From: Nitrospirota bacterium
GTDB lineage: Bacteria; Nitrospirota; Nitrospiria; Nitrospirales; Nitrospiraceae
Direction of reading: 5' to 3'
Length of the DNA: 64,000 bases
NCBI GenBank assembly: GCA_016219645.1
Contig: JACRLR010000018.1
Coordinates: 1-64,000, forward strand
Shown: one piece after another, positions 25,440-32,657 of the stretch
Numbering within the stretch: position 1 is the first letter of the stretch
Layout of the letters: every line of letters starts with the position of its first letter
Translations under genes and position numbers: made by a program
The notes under the pieces: generated by a model
The model's input: only the letters and a program-made list of their open reading frames with translations
Databases searched by the model: none
Told to the model about the DNA's origin: nothing

Positions 25440-25533
25440 TTCATGGTTTGTTTCGTTGATTTGGTTGATTTGGTTTATCTGATTAATTCCGTTCAACCAA
25501 AAAACCAAATAGACCAAACAAACCAAAAGAACG
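25440..25533. repeat. T/C-pentamer hairpin, copy H
   Basis: The left arm is GGTTTGTTTCGTTGATTTGG-type words and the right arm CAACCAAAAAACCAAATAGACC-type words. It makes an open frame that would extend the protease gene upstream with a repeat-encoded leader; I do not accept that start. Confidence 0.88.
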
Positions 25534-25541
25534 GTCTTTTT

Positions 25542-26957
25542 ATGCTGTTTCGACCCACTCTCATATCGCGAATCGTGATCGGCCTCTGTCTCGGAGGCTC
25601 GATCGTCGGTGGATCAGCCCTGGCCGTGAGTCCTGTGATTCCTGTGGCTGGCGGAGCTGAACTCCAGGCGCAAGTCAAGGCGACTGCGACAAAAGTTATT
25701 CCCGCTGTCGTCAGCATTGCCTCCACGGTCATGGTCCGCGATCAAGGGTTCAGCGACGAAGCGCTGCCGTTCGGATTATTCAGGGATGCCCCGCCGCGGC
25801 GGCAATATGGTCAGGGCTCCGGTGTCATTGTGTCGCCGGACGGGTACATTCTTACCAACAACCATGTCATTGCCGATGCATTCGATGTGGATGTGATTCT
25901 CGCCGATCGGCGGCAATACAAAGGGAAAGTGGTGGCCACTGATCCAAGAACCGATGTGGCTGTGGTGAAAATTCACGCGGCCAATTTGCCGACGGTGACG
26001 TGGGGGGATTCGAGCAGTCTCGCAGTCGGCGAATTTGTACTGGCGATCGGAAATCCGCTTGGGCTGAGCCGGAGCGTGACGTTCGGCATTGTCAGTGCTG
26101 TCGGTCGAGCCGACGTCGGCGTTGCCGACTTCGAAGATTTCATTCAAACCGACGCCCCCATCAATCCCGGCAGTTCCGGCGGGGCATTGGTGACCATCAA
26201 TGGAGAATTGGTGGGGATCAATACCGCCATCGCCAGCCCCACAGGGGGGAGTGTCGGTGTGGGCTTCGCCATTCCGAGCAATATGGCTCGGGCCGCGATG
26301 CAGAGCCTCATCAAGACCGGTCGTGTCGTCCGGGGGTTCCTCGGCGCCTCGACGCAGGATGTCACGCCTCTGTTAGGGAAGGTTTTTCGTCTCCCCGATG
26401 TGAAAGGCGCGATCGTCACCGATGTGCAGGCAAAGGGATCTGCCGAGAGAGCTGGACTCAAACGTGGCGACGTGGTCGTGCGCTTCGACGGACGTGACGT
26501 GATGGACAGCGGACACCTTCGGAACCTCGTGGCTGCGTCGACGATCGGAAGTAAACACCGCCTCGATCTCATGCGCGACAGTAAACAATATCAGGCTGAC
26601 CTGGTAGTGCAGGAGGCGCCGCGTGAAAGGGCCAAAAAGAGCCAGTCTGCATCTGCTTCTGCCGCCACGGCTCATCCCCTTGCCGGAGTCGTCTTCGACG
26701 ATGTAACTGTGCCCTTGGCCCGGCAGATGGATCTGGCTGTCACCAGCGGGGTGGTGGTGACGGATATTGAAGAAGGCAGTCTGGCAGAGTCCTCCGGTCT
26801 CCAGCCCGGCGACGTCGTGCTCGAACTCAATCGACAGCCAATTCTCAACTTCGCCATGTTTCAGCGACTGGCCGATCCGATTAAGCCCACCGATCTTGCC
26901 CTCCTGCTGGTCAACCGGCAGGGGAATGCCCTCTACATTCCGATTCAAAACGAATAG
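25542..26957 (+). CDS. degP: DegP/HtrA-type periplasmic serine protease
   Basis: 471 residues from ATG 25542. A signal peptide (about 1-30) is followed by a trypsin-like domain with His108 (NNHVIAD), Asp138 (TDVAVVK) and Ser212 (GSSGG), then two PDZ domains (about 265-355 and 375-465, 'RGFLGASTQDVT', 'AERAGLKRGDVVVRFDG', 'AESSGLQPGDVVLELN'). It degrades or refolds misfolded envelope proteins. Domain order and length are those of two-PDZ DegP/DegQ proteins. Copper efflux and DsbA genes just upstream suit an envelope-stress neighbourhood. Confidence 0.93.
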   Translation: MLFRPTLISRIVIGLCLGGSIVGGSALAVSPVIPVAGGAELQAQVKATATKVIPAVVSIASTVMVRDQGFSDEALPFGLFRDAPPRRQYGQGSGVIVSPDGYILTNNHVIADAFDVDVILADRRQYKGKVVATDPRTDVAVVKIHAANLPTVTWGDSSSLAVGEFVLAIGNPLGLSRSVTFGIVSAVGRADVGVADFEDFIQTDAPINPGSSGGALVTINGELVGINTAIASPTGGSVGVGFAIPSNMARAAMQSLIKTGRVVRGFLGASTQDVTPLLGKVFRLPDVKGAIVTDVQAKGSAERAGLKRGDVVVRFDGRDVMDSGHLRNLVAASTIGSKHRLDLMRDSKQYQADLVVQEAPRERAKKSQSASASAATAHPLAGVVFDDVTVPLARQMDLAVTSGVVVTDIEEGSLAESSGLQPGDVVLELNRQPILNFAMFQRLADPIKPTDLALLLVNRQGNALYIPIQNE

Positions 26958-26963
26958 AGCGGG

Positions 26964-27140
26964 GGCAGGGGTGGCCAGGTGCCCTTTTTGCTCGCAGAAC
27001 GCGCACGATGAAACTGTGCTCGTCCGATGCGCGCAGTAAAGGGCAGCCTCGGTCACCCCTGCTAGGAAAGGTATAGAAAATTGAAGATTCTTGTTGGGCA
27101 CGCGCAGTGAAGGGAAGCCTCGGGTACTCCCTTTGGAGCT
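26964..27140. repeat. GC-rich constant-core hairpin R3, plus a fragment
   Basis: The main copy (about 26964-27060) has outer stem AGGGGTGGCCAGGTGCCC / GGGCAGCCTCGGTCACCCCT and core TTGCTCGCAGAACGCGCACG...GATGCGCGCAGT. A piece of the same family (CACGCGCAGTGAAGGGAAGCC, about 27099-27119) follows. Together they fill much of the 342-bp gap before nikR; the remaining 27141-27229 shows nothing recognisable. Confidence 0.8.
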
Positions 27141-27229
27141 AAAGGGTGACGTACGCAGGCTGCGTTAACTCCGGCCCCAACCTGTTGCAGCCATAGATTC
27201 CAGTTGAGGTGTTCCCTGCTCCAGTGGAG

Positions 27230-27299
27230 TAACGAAGTATTGATTTCGCCGATCTGGGAATGCTACGTTTATTAAATTCGTGCTACTACCAATACTATT
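27230..27299. promoter_or_regulatory. Candidate nikR control region
   Basis: AGTATTG (27236-27242) and CAATACT (27290-27296) are perfect inverse copies flanking an A/T-rich segment, with a direct repeat TGCTACG/TGCTACT between. NikR proteins usually bind inverted repeats and autoregulate, but this spacing is wider than the Escherichia coli operator, so the assignment is weak. Confidence 0.3.
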
Positions 27300-27716
27300 A
27301 TGAAGAAGCTTATTCGGTTCGGTGTGTCGTTGGACCATCATCTCCTCGATGATTTTGATCGGCACATCAAGAAGCGCAAGTATACGAATCGATCTGAAGC
27401 ATTGAGAGATCTGATCCGGGACAACCTGGTTGGGCAGGAGTGGGACGACAACAAAGAAACGGTCGGCACGATCACGTTTGTGTATGACCATCATGTGCGC
27501 GACCTGACAAGAAAACTGACTCATATACAACATGACTTCCAAGGTCACATCATGGCGGGCATGCATGTCCATCTCGACCATGACCATTGTCTTGAGGTCT
27601 TAGTGGTAAAGGGAAAAGGGTCAGAGGTCCAGAAGGTGGCGGATGCTCTGGTCTCGGTCAAGGGTGTGAAACACGGAAAGCTGACCATGACGACGACCGG
27701 CAAGGGTTTGGTGTAG
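27300..27716 (+). CDS. nikR: Nickel-responsive regulator NikR
   Basis: The 138 residues form an N-terminal ribbon-helix-helix DNA-binding domain (about 1-45, 'IRFGVSLDHHLLDDFD') and a C-terminal ACT-like nickel-sensing domain. The high-affinity nickel ligands of E. coli NikR (H76, H87, H89, C95) match H78, H89, H91 and C97 here with identical spacing. It is a cytoplasmic tetrameric repressor of nickel uptake. It is followed four bases later by the DUF3842 gene and then a TonB-dependent receptor, which are likely in its regulon. Confidence 0.95.
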   Translation: MKKLIRFGVSLDHHLLDDFDRHIKKRKYTNRSEALRDLIRDNLVGQEWDDNKETVGTITFVYDHHVRDLTRKLTHIQHDFQGHIMAGMHVHLDHDHCLEVLVVKGKGSEVQKVADALVSVKGVKHGKLTMTTTGKGLV

Positions 27717-27719
27717 GTC

Positions 27720-28145
27720 GTGCGTGTCTGCGTGATCGACGGCCGGGGCGGAGGTCTCGGATCTCGGCTGGTCGCAGGGCTCCAGTCGGAACTCGGCTCG
27801 GCCCATCACATTGTGGCGTTGGGAACCAACAACGTTGCGGCGGCGGCGATGAAACAAGCAGGGGCTGTACAGGTGGGTGTAGGGTCTCGGGCGATTGCCG
27901 GCACGCTGCCCTCAGTGGACGTGATTGTCGCCTCGTTGAATCTGGTATTGCCGGGCGCGATGCCGGGAGAGGTCACACCGGAGATCGTTCAAGCCATTCT
28001 CGGCGCGCGGGCCACGAAGGTCCTGCTGCCGCTCAATCGGGTTCGCCTTGAAATTGTCGGTGCTGGGACCTGTACCCTTGAGGCATTGATTACGGAGTCT
28101 TTGTCCCGAGTCCGTTCCTTGGTCAATTCGGTCAGGCCTGCCTAG
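27720..28145 (+). CDS. DUF3842-family protein
   Basis: The 141 residues have a nucleotide-binding-like N-terminus ('VCVIDGRGGGLGSRLVAGL') and the conserved 'VGVGSRAIAGTLPSVDVIVA' typical of DUF3842. The function of the family is unknown. It starts at GTG 27720, three bases after the nikR stop, so it is probably cotranscribed with nikR and may act in nickel handling; that link is contextual only. Confidence 0.8.
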   Translation: MRVCVIDGRGGGLGSRLVAGLQSELGSAHHIVALGTNNVAAAAMKQAGAVQVGVGSRAIAGTLPSVDVIVASLNLVLPGAMPGEVTPEIVQAILGARATKVLLPLNRVRLEIVGAGTCTLEALITESLSRVRSLVNSVRPA

Positions 28146-28271
28146 GCTGGTTCTTCCAAGTCATAGTTGTCGCCAGGCCACGAGGGTCTGCGCCAGCCGG
28201 TGAGACGGCTGTCGATAGATCATCGTGGGCGCCTCATCCGTCCATGCATGTGACCGTGACGAGGTCTGACG

Positions 28272-30323
28272 ATGCGACGCTTTCTGCTATTCCTGGCGGC
28301 TGTAACATTTGGACTGACCTTTGTGGAGTCGGCACAGCCCCACGATCCCGACGATACCGAATTGGAAATCCCGGAGGTCACGGTTAAGGGAGCACGCCCG
28401 GTCGCAGCCTCTTCTCAACAGTTCATCACGGACAAGGAAATTCTTCTCCAGCCGCAGGGCCGTCCGGCGCAGATACTGCGTCTGATTCCGGGTTTCATCA
28501 TTGCTGAACATTCTGGCGGCGCCGGGAAGGCAGATCAATATTTCTTGAGAGGATTCGATGCCGATCATGGAACAGACGTGGCGTTCTTTATCGACAACAT
28601 GCCGATCAATTTACGCACGCACGGGCACGGCCAAGGCTACACTGACCTCAATTTCATCATTCCGGAAACGATTCAGGGCATCGACGTAGTGAAGGGGACC
28701 TATCACGCCGAATTCGGCGACTTCAATACGGCCGGCGCCGTCCGGTTCAAAACTCGCGACGTGTTGCAAGAGAACGTGGTGCAGGGATCCGGCGGGCAGT
28801 TCGACACGCAGCGGTATCTCTTGATGCTGTCGCCCACCAAGGATAAAGTGCGGACGTTGTTTGCCGCGGAGGGCTATTACACGAATGGACCGTTTGAGAA
28901 TGACAATCGCTATTTTCGTTTCAATCTTTTAGGCAAGGCGACCATGAACCCGACGGTTCGCTCGGAGTTCAGCATCACAGCGAGCTATAACAAAGCGAAC
29001 TGGAACGGCTCAGGAGAAATTCCCCTCCGTGCTGTCACGGACGGCACAATTGATCGCTTCGGCGCGATTGATCCCTCTGAAGGAGGCAGGACGGAGCGTG
29101 CGACCGGCCGACTGCAATACCACTATGACACGCCTTCTAATGGGCGATTCTTCGCCGATGCCTACTTGATGTACTACAAGTTTGACCTTTGGACCAATTT
29201 CACGTTTTTTCTGGATGACCCGGTGAACGGCGACGGCATCCATCAATATGATCAGCGGTACATGTATGGCGGGAATCTGGGGTATCAGCAGGCAGGAGAA
29301 CTCTTGGGCATTCCCAGTGCTGCGACGGCGGGGTTCCAGGTCCGCGCTGATAGTATCTCCAATATCCGACTCGGGACACAAACGACGCGTGTTCCTACTG
29401 GGACCATTGTGCAGAGTGCGGTTGAGGAAGCGTCCTACTCGCCTTATGTGAAGCTGGAGCTGCAGCCGCTGCCCTGGATGCGGTTAGTAGGCGGTATCCG
29501 TGCCGACTACTTCACGTTCGATGTCACAAATCTCTGCGACACCTGCCCTCAACAGCCGGCCGGCAGCAAGGCCTCGGGCCAGGTCAGTCCGAAGGCCAAC
29601 TTGATCCTGGGTCCATGGTTCAATACCGAACTCTTTGTCAACTATGGCACCGGGTTCCACAGTAACGATGCGCGGTCCACAGTCGCGGGTGCGAGCACGC
29701 CTCTCGCTAGGGCGCAAGGCACAGAGGTAGGTGTGCGGTCGAGACCCTGGGGTCCGGAGCGGCTGGAATTGCTCGCAACGTTCTGGTGGTTGAATATCAA
29801 CTCCGAACTCGTGTTCGTGGGAGATGCAGGCACCACCGAGGCTCGTGGGCCCACTAGACGTTACGGGGTGGAAGTAGGGGCGCGTGGACAGGTCTACGGA
29901 CCATTTTATGTGAACGGCAGCTTCACCTGGACCCATGCCGAATTCAAAGACGGACTCGCCATTCCGTTGGCGCCTGACTTAACCGCGTTCACGGCATTGA
30001 TCATGCGATGGCCGGAGGGTCTCTCCTCGCAGATACAAATGACCTATCTCGGAGTGAGGAACTTGACCGAGGATCGTTCGGTCAAAGCGCCATCGTGGAC
30101 CGTCTTTGATTTGACCGAACGGTATCAGTTGCCGATCAAGCTCTCCCATGGGCGTCTTGAAGCCTTTATGTTTGTCCAGAACCTTTTCGATTCCACCTGG
30201 GAGGGGGCTACGTATGCATTCGCATCCCGTCTGTCCGGCGAGCCGGCGGGCGGAGTGCAGGACGTCCACTTCGTGCCGGGCAATCCACGCTTTTTTATGG
30301 GCGGCGTCGCATGGTACTTCTAG
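28272..30323 (+). CDS. TonB-dependent outer-membrane receptor, probably for nickel
   Basis: The 683 residues include a signal peptide (about 1-21), a plug domain (about 45-160: 'FIIAEHSGGAGKADQYFLRGFDADHGTDV', 'ETIQGIDVVKGTYHAEFGDFNTAGAVRF') and a 22-strand-type barrel ending in an aromatic C-terminal strand (GVAWYF). The plug contains a His-rich loop 'RTHGHGQGYTD'. Such receptors import scarce metals or metal chelates using TonB energy. Placement after nikR suggests nickel as substrate, by analogy with NikR-controlled receptors in other bacteria. Substrate assignment is inference. Confidence 0.88.
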   Translation: MRRFLLFLAAVTFGLTFVESAQPHDPDDTELEIPEVTVKGARPVAASSQQFITDKEILLQPQGRPAQILRLIPGFIIAEHSGGAGKADQYFLRGFDADHGTDVAFFIDNMPINLRTHGHGQGYTDLNFIIPETIQGIDVVKGTYHAEFGDFNTAGAVRFKTRDVLQENVVQGSGGQFDTQRYLLMLSPTKDKVRTLFAAEGYYTNGPFENDNRYFRFNLLGKATMNPTVRSEFSITASYNKANWNGSGEIPLRAVTDGTIDRFGAIDPSEGGRTERATGRLQYHYDTPSNGRFFADAYLMYYKFDLWTNFTFFLDDPVNGDGIHQYDQRYMYGGNLGYQQAGELLGIPSAATAGFQVRADSISNIRLGTQTTRVPTGTIVQSAVEEASYSPYVKLELQPLPWMRLVGGIRADYFTFDVTNLCDTCPQQPAGSKASGQVSPKANLILGPWFNTELFVNYGTGFHSNDARSTVAGASTPLARAQGTEVGVRSRPWGPERLELLATFWWLNINSELVFVGDAGTTEARGPTRRYGVEVGARGQVYGPFYVNGSFTWTHAEFKDGLAIPLAPDLTAFTALIMRWPEGLSSQIQMTYLGVRNLTEDRSVKAPSWTVFDLTERYQLPIKLSHGRLEAFMFVQNLFDSTWEGATYAFASRLSGEPAGGVQDVHFVPGNPRFFMGGVAWYF

Positions 30324-30325
30324 TA

Positions 30326-30452
30326 GACCGCTGAAAACGACTTCCAACTGCGTTCTCGTCTCGAAAGCATCCTCAACGTACCCGAGAGGGTACGCCTCCG
30401 GTGCTTTCTTTGCCTGCGGCCTTGTTGGAAGATCGTTTTGAGCGGTCTATAG
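30326..30452. repeat. 125-bp palindrome, copy 3 (different outer stem)
   Basis: The outer arms are GACCGCTGAAAACGACTTCC / GGAAGATCGTTTTGAGCGGTC, unrelated in sequence to copies 1 and 2 yet self-complementary. The core keeps CCTCAACGTACCC...GGGTACGCCT and TGCGGCCTTG, inverted relative to them. It lies between the receptor and the glycosylase gene. Confidence 0.88.
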
Positions 30453-30461
30453 TGAAGCCAT

Positions 30462-31052
30462 ATGAAGACCAAGCCAAGAATTCTTCCGCGCATCTATTTC
30501 AATCGTCCGACGCTTATGGTCGCACGGTCGTTGATCGGCAAGTATCTCGTTCGGGCGATCGATGGCCGTACACTCGCGGGTAAAATTGTCGAAGTGGAGG
30601 CCTATGTGGGACAGGAGGACAAAGCCTGCCATGCGTCGAAAGGGAGAACGCAGCGAACGGATGTCATGTTTGGTCCAGGAGGGGTTGCCTACGTCTACCT
30701 CATCTATGGGATGTACCATTGTCTGAATGTTGTGACTGAGCGGGATAAATTCCCCGCAGCCGTCTTGATCAGAGCGGTTGAAATAAATGGAGCATTGATC
30801 GATGGACCGGGACGGCTCTGTCGGGCGATGCAGATCGATCGAGGCCTCAACCGTGCGGATCTTACGACCGGAGAATTGATCTGGTTCGAGGATCGAGGGG
30901 AACTAATGAAGAGAGGTGATGTGGGGATCCATCCTCGAATCGGTGTCGACTATGCAGGCGAGTGGGCCAAGAAACCCTGGCGATTCCGGTTGCGTACGAT
31001 GACCGCTCTCGCTCGGACCGGGCACAGAAATAAACAGGGAGGGGCCGGATAG
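30462..31052 (+). CDS. mpg: DNA-3-methyladenine glycosylase (AAG/MPG family)
   Basis: The 196 residues match the alkyladenine glycosylase family: 'ARSLIGKYLVR', 'GKIVEVEAYVGQEDKACHAS', 'RTDVMFGPGGVAYVYLIYGMYHCLNVV', 'AAVLIRAVEI', 'GPGRLCRAMQID'. The catalytic Glu sits in VEAY. It removes alkylated or deaminated purines in base-excision repair. Length is normal. It starts at ATG 30462, nine bases after a palindromic repeat. Confidence 0.92.
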   Translation: MKTKPRILPRIYFNRPTLMVARSLIGKYLVRAIDGRTLAGKIVEVEAYVGQEDKACHASKGRTQRTDVMFGPGGVAYVYLIYGMYHCLNVVTERDKFPAAVLIRAVEINGALIDGPGRLCRAMQIDRGLNRADLTTGELIWFEDRGELMKRGDVGIHPRIGVDYAGEWAKKPWRFRLRTMTALARTGHRNKQGGAG

Positions 31053-31070
31053 GTCCGACACCTCCCTGTT
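31033..31070. terminator. Bidirectional hairpin between convergent genes
   Basis: AACAGGGAGG (31033-31042) pairs perfectly with CCTCCCTGTT (31061-31070). It overlaps the mpg stop codon and lies between two convergent genes. There is no long T-run, so its strength is uncertain. Confidence 0.55.
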
Positions 31071-31090
31071 GCAGCCAGTTGAGGGCTTGA

Positions 31091-31459
31091 CTATTCGATC
31101 TTCCGATCGCCGGAAATCTTTGTGGCCGAGGTTACCGGAGGAGCAATCTTGATCTGTGGCCCCTGCACGGTCGGCAGCTGACCTGCTCCCTGGCCTTTGG
31201 TAATCCGCTCATTGTCTGTTTTCATCAGATTCTGCTGGACGTGGGTGTCGTCGTGCGCGGCGGCCTTGAGCTCGGCTTTTTCACCACTGGCGTTAGTCTG
31301 GCCAGGATCGTTGGCAGTCGGCTGGCCTGTCACAGGACTCCCGCTGTTCTTCATCGGGTAGCCTTCATGTTTGGGGAGGAGCGATGGATTCGCCGAGGCC
31401 ATTGATAGGGCAAAGAGGACACCGGAGACAGTGGCAACAGTGCCGATGATGAGCTTCAT
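31091..31459 (-). CDS. Small secreted hypothetical protein
   Basis: About 122 residues. The signal peptide 'IIGTVATVSGVLFALSMASA' is followed by a mature chain rich in Gly, Thr, Asn, Gln and Lys with no Cys. The start is ATG 31459, with AAAGGAG eight bases upstream on the minus strand; the longer frame to 31501 lacks that site. It looks intrinsically disordered. I do not recognise a family. Confidence 0.65.
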   Translation of the reverse strand: MKLIIGTVATVSGVLFALSMASANPSLLPKHEGYPMKNSGSPVTGQPTANDPGQTNASGEKAELKAAAHDDTHVQQNLMKTDNERITKGQGAGQLPTVQGPQIKIAPPVTSATKISGDRKIE

Positions 31460-31571
31460 ACGCCTACTCCTTTGAATAGTTAAATGGTAGCAGGAGGACA
31501 TACATTTTCAACGTCAAGGTCGAATCAAGTGGGGAAGATCATAGCCAGGATGGGGTGTGTCTGTCAAAGGG

Positions 31572-31900
31572 AGAATGGAAGGGGAGTGGCCAGGTGCCCT
31601 TCTTGCTCGCAGAGCCCCCACGATGAAACAGTGGTCGCTCGATGCGCGCAGTAAAGGGCAACCTAGGCCGCTCCCCTTGGGGGCACAGTGGGGGGGGGAT
31701 GAAAAGGGTTGGATGGGTGGTCTGTTGGCCTCCTTTGCTCGCGCCACGCGCACGATAAGGGGATGGAGGGACACCCCTGTTGGTCCTGTGCTCCCGGAAC
31801 GCGCGCCCCCTGAGAAGGGCCTCGTTCGACGGCCGCACGTAAACCAACAGGGGTGTCCTTCCACGAGACAAAAAGAGGCAAGCGTTGCGCGCAATCGAGG
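31572..31900. repeat. GC-rich constant-core hairpins R4 and R5
   Basis: R4 (about 31574-31680): outer stem AGGGGAGTGGCC...GCCGCTCCCCTT, core TTGCTCGCAGAGCCCCCACG...GATGCGCGCAGT. R5 (about 31767-31862): outer stem GGACACCCCTGTTGGT / ACCAACAGGGGTGTCC, core with GAACGCGCGCCC...CTCGTTCGACGGCCGCACGT. A partial core (TTTGCTCGCGCCACGCGCACG) lies between them. The rest of 31502-32138 holds no gene I can support. Confidence 0.8.
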
Positions 31901-32138
31901 GTCGACCAGGCGACCCTTGAAAATGTCATGGGGAATTGAAAGAACACATGCAGTGGAAGATTAATCAGCCCCCATCCCTGAAGAGACGACGAGCGAGCTT
32001 GGAGGGAGTATTTAGACAAGCTACCTCAAAAAATTCGTTCTGAAATTGGGTACAGGTCGATTTTCTGCGTGATATCAATTATTCTCTGGCCTGTTCAAAC
32101 ATGAACTGCCTTGGACAGTGCAGCAAGAAGGCGGAGAG

Positions 32139-32495
32139 ATGAAGCCCCAGAAATCCAAATTCGATGGCCTGGCGCGGCTGCTTAAGCGCATAGGGGGGAG
32201 CAGGGTACTGCCCGCGGCCTTGGAAGAGCGGCTGGCGTCCGCCGGCAATGCAGATGATCACCTCGCGGCGGCCATGCTGTATCAGGAGAAGGCGCGAGAG
32301 CTGGAGGCCGAGGCTGTCGAATTCGAGACTGCCGTCTCAAAGATCGGCCCCTATGAAGACACCAAGGGATTCCGGAAGAGCGCATTAAAGACCGCAGCGC
32401 AACAAAAGCGGTATCGTGCGAAGCAGATGCAAGAGCTCCATGCCGCACATCTGGAGAAAGCGCGCTTCCTGCACGGGACAGCGCAATCTGAATAA
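32139..32495 (+). CDS. Small coiled-coil hypothetical protein
   Basis: It has 118 residues from ATG 32139 (GGAGAG upstream). The sequence is strongly helical and charged, with likely coiled-coil at about 45-118 (Ala/Glu/Lys/Arg heptads). There is no signal peptide or membrane segment. Its location between a repeat cluster and an opposing kinase gene gives no functional clue. I do not recognise it. Confidence 0.6.
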   Translation: MKPQKSKFDGLARLLKRIGGSRVLPAALEERLASAGNADDHLAAAMLYQEKARELEAEAVEFETAVSKIGPYEDTKGFRKSALKTAAQQKRYRAKQMQELHAAHLEKARFLHGTAQSE

Positions 32496-32657
32496 TCAGC
32501 ATCGAAAGCAATGGTCGTTCATCCTGAATCCGACTGAGGCTTTCGCCCTCCAGATCTCCTTGTAGCAACCTGCACAACCATCAGAATTGGGAGCTTTGGC
32601 CACAGATACGGAGCTGGCGCGGGCTAGGTGATGGTTGGGAAGAACGGTGTTCTTACG

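Noticed and set aside
28146-28271. Riboswitch (cobalamin or NiCo type) upstream of the TonB receptor
   Set aside because: The gap is only 126 bp and I could not find the conserved boxes of either class.
31557-31964. Overlapping frames on both strands in the R4/R5 repeat cluster
   Set aside because: They follow the hairpin repeats and give low-complexity Arg/Pro-rich translations.
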